From Strigamia acuminata (lineage: Eukaryota; Arthropoda; Chilopoda; Geophilomorpha; Linotaeniidae), in contig OX442316.1 of assembly GCA_949358305.1 (NCBI GenBank), positions 8,868,001-8,928,000 of the forward strand: 60,000 nucleotides of DNA, given 5' to 3'. Of the stretch, positions 53,967 through 60,000 are shown one piece after another (the first letter of the stretch is position 1; every line of letters begins with the position of its first letter). The notes below the pieces were generated by a model that had not been told where the DNA came from, searched no databases, and was given only the letters and a program-made list of their open reading frames with translations. Made by a program: the position numbers and the translations under genes.

Positions 53967-56900
53967 GTAAGGAAATTTGAAGTCAATCAAACTCCTCGCA
54001 CATTATTAATAGAATGTAATGCGATTATTCATCAGCAGTGGCGGCTTTTTTCTTTTATTCCTAATTCCCTAGAGCTTTCCAATGTCCCTTCTACAGCTTA
54101 ATTCGAAAATATATTTTTTTCTCTTGCTTCTATTCGTTGCCAACTGCTGATTTGGTTTGATGAAATTGTTGTAACGTCTTAAAAGTTAAGACATTATACA
54201 TATTTTGGTGTAAAAAGTTTATAAGCTTGATTTTGGAAATTTTTGATTAGATTTTTCATCATCTTGAGAAATGCGTTTGCGTTTTATGTTTATTCGTGAA
54301 AGATAATATTCACGATGAAGGAGAAGAAAAAAATTAATGCACCGAGAAAATGTTGATGTTGTCTTTTGTTTTCCCTGTGTTAATTGCTATCAGTCAGTTT
54401 GCATCATTTACTTTTCGCCGTTTAACCAATTACGGGGAATATGGCGATATTAGACATTATACCGAGCTATTTTGAGATGCAGCGATAATGATGAAATAAT
54501 AATACAGTTTGCGTCATTAAAGGCTTTAAATTCAAGCGAGACAAAACAGTTTTTCTTTTTGAAACTCTTCATTAAATAAAAACAAAAATGTTCTCTACTC
54601 TTTTCTGAAAATATTTACGTTGGGTTTTTATTTTTTATTTTATTTTTTTTATTTTTTTAAAAAAGGAACGTTGAAGCTTGTTTTTCCACTCAAAAATAAT
54701 CCAGTTTAATAAGATTTTTGTCACCTTTTGTATTGAACCTAAGACTGTTTTCTTTTCAAAAATAGTTTCACCGTCAAGACAAATATTTGGATTTTATTTT
54801 TAATAATTCACTCCCTTTCATTTTATTTTATTTAATCTGTCTGGGAAAATTTTAGCACTATTTTTCAATCATTATTCCCAGTTTCCCACGACTGTTATTT
54901 GCATTGGTGAATTTTGTGCAACAAAGCCTGAAGACAAATAATGATAAACAACAGACACAAGAGTGACTGTTCTCGACTTGATACCCATTTATTCTTGTTG
55001 ACCAAAATGCCTATCGACCAAACGCCTATCGACCAAACGTCTATCAACCAGACGCCTATCGACCAAATAGATGTGTTTTTTTCGACCTAATGCCAGACGA
55101 CTTTAGTCAACCAATTTAGGGTCGATCAAATGCTTGCAGACATTCAATTCAACTGTCAACTTAATGACCGTTCGCGAGATGCTTCGCAACGAGCAAGGAG
55201 AAGAGATTGTTTGATAATTGTTTAACTGCTAGGTTGTCGATTTTAAAATGTAGTAAATAAGAGTTTTGACGTTATATCAGTCATCTTTAGGGTCTTTAGT
55301 GTTTTTAATTAAAAGAACATGAACCAACAATGGGTTTAGCAACGTTTTTTTGTTAGCCTGTGTACACAGACAAGATGTTCAGTGTTAAGAATTTCAAGTT
55401 CCCCTTGGACAATCGGGTCACACACCACTGGAGTGATCCACATGAGTTAACGCAGCGATTTCCACCACTGATATTAAATCTAGATCCTCCCCCCATAGCT
55501 ATTCTTTTCTTCGATGGTTAACCCTGGAGCCCAGAATCATTTTTCGAATACAAAAATATTTGAAGTTAAAGACAAAGAAGTAAAAAAAATATAGGTGTGG
55601 TATATATCAAAAGTTGGCTTTCAAAAAGAGAAATTCTCTTTTTGGAAACTTTAACATTGATTGTGGTATATTCAACTCGGAGTTTGACTAGTTTAGTTTT
55701 GTTTGATGTTTTTCTACACACAATTTTGTTAGAGTGCGGTATTTATTGAAATTATATTTACTTTTTATTTTTCTTTCTTTCTTTCTTTTGCTATGAAGAC
55801 TGCATGCATTTTTGTGCAAGATTGCAGTTAAAGATTTATAAAGTCAGTCAAGACTGTTGCTTTGTAGAGTGAAAGTTTTGTGGGGAAGTTGGTGAAAGTG
55901 ACAATAATACAAACACAACTTGCAAATGGAACCACTTTGTCCACTTTGTGTTTGGCTTTAGTTTTGAATGTAGGTGCAAAGCTTTACATGCAGTACAGCT
56001 GCATGGGTTGCTAGGGAAACGCAATCTGTCGACAAATGGAAATTTTACTTAAATGGGTTGGAAATTTTGCGTAAACTTTTCAAAAATCACACACGTCAAC
56101 AACTACAAAATGTAAAAATCTAATTATATTTATGACAACGGTCAGTGAAGTTGATATTAATTTTAATTACATGTAAAACTGTTGTAATTTGGCGTTTTAA
56201 TTTGGGATAATTATGACTAGAGTTAAATATGTTGGTTTAGTAACGCTTTGAGCTTTTCAAATGTGTTGAAAGTGCCATGAAATAATGTTAAGTAAAAAAT
56301 TAAATTCCACTTTAATCTCGCTTCCACCTTCTCGCAATGGACAAGTGGGAAGCTGTTTCATATTCTGTGGCAATAGCAATATAAATTGTTTGTATTTGAA
56401 GTAATTTTTTAGAAAAAGAAATGGAAAAAAAAAGAAAATTGCCCAAATTGTTTGGATAAATGGCTATTTACTAATTGGAATCACGAAAAGAGTCAATATC
56501 AATAATTTTCTATGTATTTCTAAACGTTGCTGCCTGTGCTTGCTGCTAGTCAACATATACGCATCATATTTTGATCACCGTACTTCAAGATGAAATGTTT
56601 TCTAACAACAAACTATTTAATTCGAGTAAAAAAAAATTACTAAAATATGTGGAATTTTTGTAATTAGTAGATAGAAATGCATATTAAAGAGATTTTTTAT
56701 GTTAAACTCTTTGCTAAGCCCTTTAAGTCTTTAAAAGTTTAACTATTGTAGCAAAGTGTTGGAATTATAGCCGCAGAATGGCATATGAATTTTATTTGTA
56801 CTAAAAAATTACTGCACTCACATGGCATATGCTAATGAAAATTCAATATTGCCTTGAAGAAAAAAATCTATTAAGCCCCGGAAGGTGTAGCCAAGAACCA

Positions 56901-57840
56901 GAAAAGAACAAACAAAAAAATGTGCTCTTTTTGTGCAGTATGGATGGGGTGTTTAGGTGGCTAATCAAATATTATTTTAATTAAATTGCTACACTGCATC
57001 AAAGCACAAACCTGTGCTCTAACTCTAGGGAAAAGAATTTGTTTAATTTTCAACATTTTTTTTTGGCTTTTGGTACCAACACCTAAATTATCTTTAGGTC
57101 TTGTTCTGTTACCTTAAAGAGCCTATAAAAACTTGAAAGGAAAAAGTTTGATCAATATTTTTTCGGTGATTCTTTAATTTCGCTATAAAATGTCATAAAA
57201 ATATTTTAATTTTAAAGTTTGTAAGTCTATATAGTCTAGGATTAGGAGGACTTTTAAATCATTATTGCAAGAACTGGTAAGATATTTATGTGTTTAAAGC
57301 AATGGAAACTAAATTAAGAGAACACGATTGAAATAAATTTTGTGCATCTTGTCTTATGATCATAAAAAATTTATAGTTTAATCTTATTTTTTCCGTTTTA
57401 TGGTTAAAAATTAATCGCAACGAAAAAAGTTATGACCGTAAACTCCTTACTGAATGCACGGATTGTTACAACAAAAAAATAGGTAACAAATACTCCTTCT
57501 GTCCCAAATTATGATATACATTTCTCTAAAAAATTTGCGATTATCGTTGGTTTTGTATATTTCTAAGACATTTTAACTGAATATCCTTCAAAATTAAGCG
57601 CACCTTCCGAGTTTATACTTTAACTTAATTATATTAATTTTGTATTTTTATAATGATAAAAATCAAATAAAACCAGAAATGTAGACTATACCATAATTTC
57701 AAGTGTCGAATCTAGACTAATTTACACGTGTAGCGAACAATGAAAATGCTCGTTCTTCCAACTACCTGTGGCATTTGTACATTCTTATTACTCGTGTTAA
57801 GAATGTGGTTTTCATTCTCTTCTCTTCCCTTCCCCTGCAG
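53967..57840. other. Intron-like DNA with one weak exon candidate
   Basis: Mostly AT-rich. At 55370-55521 a frame that opens after ttgttagcctgtgtacacag reads KMFSVKNFKFPLDNRV, then THHWSDPHELTQRFPP, and closes at TAA 55519. It looks protein-like but has no good donor and its phase does not fit its neighbours, so it may be a transposon remnant. A TACTCCTTCTGTCCC word at 57491 recalls Stowaway-type ends, but its partner is poor. Confidence 0.4.
55007..55066. repeat. Four tandem 15-bp repeats (ACGCCTATCGACCAA)
   Basis: Units start at 55007, 55022, 55037 and 55052. The third has two or three changes. Related words (tcgaccta, gtcaacca, gtcgatcaaa) continue to about 55135, so this is probably part of an old repeat element. 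Confidence 0.8.
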
Positions 57841-57905
57841 ACGCCCCTGATTCGTCAATTCTTGGATGCGCTACCTGATGTGGTTGCCTGGGTGGTAGAA
57901 CCTAG
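57841..57905 (+). CDS. Candidate exon 13 of the host gene (strong)
   Basis: The 65-nt candidate lies between one of the best acceptors in the window (ctcttcccttcccctgcag) and ag|gtaggc. In phase 0 it reads TPLIRQFLDALPDVVAWVVE then P, and leaves AG, which joins the C at 59558 to make Ser. Composition is clearly unlike the flanking intron. The protein family is not recognised. That it belongs to the same gene as exons 1-11 is inferred from strand and position. Confidence 0.68.
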
Positions 57906-59557
57906 GTAGGCAGCGCCAAAGCGATTGAGTGCTTCCTTTCTGGTGTTTTATACGATGTTTTTGAAAAGTGGGTCTCTGGTGTGTCTGATTGGATTGAACG
58001 TATCTTTGACTTTTTGTTCCTATCAAGCGGTGCTTCTTTCTTGTTGTTTTTGTTTTAAAACAAGAAATTTGTTATCAAATTAAAGGGCATTGCATAAATG
58101 TTCCTACTTCTTGACGGTGATTAACATAAAAGCACGATTTTGTGCAAAAAGTGATACGGCACCTTCACTCTTTGATGAGGGCATGGTGCGATAAGAGGAT
58201 TACAACGGTTTTGAAGGAAGAAATGAAGAAAAGCCAAAGGGGGAAAGATAATTACGTTGCAGATATGTCATCGTTCCTGTAGGCCGGAAGTGAAGTAATT
58301 GCAATGTAATGCACATATTTTGTGGGCAAAGATGTGATAAAGTATTTTTTCTTCTTTGTGGTTTACTGTTATGTTAGCTCGTGTTATGGATGGATGTGTG
58401 GGGACTAGGCAGCCAAGCTCTTGGTGATTTGAATTGAGTTTTTTATTTTTATTTTTATTTTTATTATTGCAGTTTGAACATTTCTTGCAATGGCTTTTCA
58501 GCATGCTTACTCAAATGCAATAACGTCAAAATTTAACAAAAGAAAGAGCGGAAAAAAGCAAACGGAACGGAAATAAGAGTTGTCAGCAGGTTATTTCAAA
58601 TAAGAAATAACATTAATCTTCATCAAATCTTGAGAAAACTAATCTTGTTCAAGTTATATAGGTCGCTGAATAACTTGTTGGAAATGTCCATAATTCTCTA
58701 TGTGGGTTCTATTGTTGTGTGACGGAACAAAGTTGGAAAACACAGCAAAGACTGAACGTAAACTTTAAAAACTGTAAATAATTTTTCCATTGAGTTTTGG
58801 ATGGAAAATTCATGCCACATCTGCATGTTTAATGCAATGAAATCTAGTAAGGAAAATTGTAAAGAAATGTTCAATAGTTTAAGACGAAAAGATTGTGAGT
58901 TAGCTTTGACATCAAACACAATGAAAAGGAAGGCAAGGGAATACAAACCTATTAGAAAAGCAATGCGTAGCAACAAAAGTCTCTAAATCTTATACTTTAG
59001 TCTATATTTGCTAATGGAACCAAAGTGGATGCAGCGGTTTTTTTCTTTCTTTCTTTTTTCTCTTTTTTTGCGGGTTTCGTTTTAAATAGAGCTCGGAAAG
59101 GGCAGTAAAAAACATTCTCAACATGGTTGACTGAGCAACATATCTTCATCTTTATATATTATACTTTCCTTTCACGATACATGAGTTTTTGTCTAGAAAT
59201 TCATATCCTGTTTTGTCTCATTAAAGCCTGGCCGAGAGTCGAAATGAGAAGTTAAATTTAAAACTGAGGTAATATTGAAGAGTAGATGTTTACTAAATTG
59301 AACTTTACAATTATTTGAAGTATTTATTTACATATTGCTATGGGCTGATTAAGCTGCTGTTGATTGATTAAATTTTATTAGTTATTTTATTGATAATTGT
59401 GGTACAAATGTAGTCTGCGCTCGGAATCTGGATGCCAAATTCAAACTTCGCATTCCTTTGTGCGCACATAAAATATGCGAATTCTTTAAGAAACAACAAC
59501 AGGCAATAGAATATTGTTTTCGGGTGCGCAACTAGACTTTTTGGCTGTTTACCGCAG
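57906..59557. other. Intron between candidate exons 13 and 14
   Basis: AT-rich; a frame at 58801-58986 is Lys/Arg/Asn-rich and probably chance. Nothing else is seen. Confidence 0.45.
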
Positions 59558-59612
59558 CAAAAGGAATGTGCAGTTTGAATGTGGCATCAAGATGTTGGGC
59601 GGCAGACTGCAG
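59558..59612 (+). CDS. Candidate exon 14 of the host gene
   Basis: This 55-nt candidate (1 + 18 codons) follows ttttggctgtttaccgcag and ends at cag|gtacgg. It reads KRNVQFECGIKMLGGRLQ. The incoming phase agrees with exon 13; it ends in phase 0. The gene continues beyond the window. Family unknown. Confidence 0.6.
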
Positions 59613-60000
59613 GTACGGATAAGAAACCAACCAATATTAATCATTTATGAAATATAAAAATGGCCCCAAGTAATGTTTGATTTCGAAGGAAATACTCGAA
59701 ACTAAAGAGAGCTTAGAGATTTTTTTAAAATTATTTTTTGTTTCTTGTAAAAATCAAATATTGTCCGACGCTACAGTTCCAGAAAGCATGTTTGCATTAT
59801 TCATAAGAAAAAGCAAAACAGAAATGAATTACGATAAGATAGCGAGTTTTAAATATTTCAGTGGACTAAGAAAAATCAAAAGAATAAAAAAAAATATATA
59901 GTGAAAGAAATTTGTATAAATTGTATTTTATTTTGTGTGAGGATGTGCAAAGTGTGTATCACGGTTTTGCCGTCATAAAACGTTTGGAGAGTTTAAACAA
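59613..60000. other. Host intron at the right edge
   Basis: AT-rich; nothing is seen. The frame at 59677-59901 has chance-like composition. Confidence 0.45.

Noticed and set aside
57491-57720. Stowaway-like element starting TACTCCTTCTGTCCC
   Set aside because: The right-hand partner (gactataccataattt) matches only a short internal part, and no target duplication is clear.

Overview
The window is eukaryotic and looks like an AT-rich invertebrate animal genome; I cannot name the species. The evidence is GT-AG introns with pyrimidine-rich acceptors, small exons of about 40-125 bp, several kinds of short terminal-inverted-repeat transposons and one large Ty3/Gypsy-type LTR retrotransposon. No bacterial gene organisation, tRNA, rRNA or CRISPR array was seen.

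Layout. (1) 1-14773 and 51884-60000 are host DNA. On the + strand both flanks carry small candidate exons whose splice phases mostly agree, so I read them as one multi-exon protein-coding gene crossing the whole window, with both ends outside it. I do not recognise the protein. MITE-like elements (2627-2832, 6640-6897, 8480-8640, perhaps 12131-12349) lie in its introns. (2) 14778-51879 is an LTR retrotransposon with 1590-bp LTRs that I found identical, a 4-bp target duplication (acct), a primer-binding site, gag, pol in the -1 frame, a third ORF of unknown function, and a polypurine tract. Without its nested insert it would be about 13,990 bp. It sits in an intron of the host gene. (3) A 23,112-bp block (15067-38178) is inserted in the 5' LTR, exactly between an A and a T, with no target duplication. 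It is two head-to-tail copies of an 11.5-kb non-coding unit (copy A 15067-26597, copy B 26648-38178) separated by 50 bp. The copies are collinear without net indels; I saw one substitution. The unit is built from inverted repeats at every scale: a 24-nt terminal hairpin, a 56-bp hairpin minisatellite in both orientations, a nested palindrome of about 1.1 kb, repeated stem-loop modules, and a hAT-like MITE with an 8-bp target duplication.

How the parts work together. gag and pol are linked by a textbook -1 frameshift signal: A_AAA_AAC, a 7-nt spacer that begins with the gag stop, and an 8-bp GC-rich stem. The third ORF lies 1.3 kb beyond pol and would need a spliced or separately initiated mRNA; a good splice donor in the leader and an acceptor-like site just before its ATG are visible. 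It encodes no membrane segment, so it is not a recognisable envelope; it has three CxxC pairs instead. Identical LTRs and intact ORFs point to a recent insertion, and the tandem block inside the 5' LTR is younger still, or is partly an assembly effect.

Limits: exon calls rest on my reading of splice signals, phases and amino-acid composition, with no transcript or homology search. The Helitron-like reading of the tandem block is a hypothesis with evidence on both sides.
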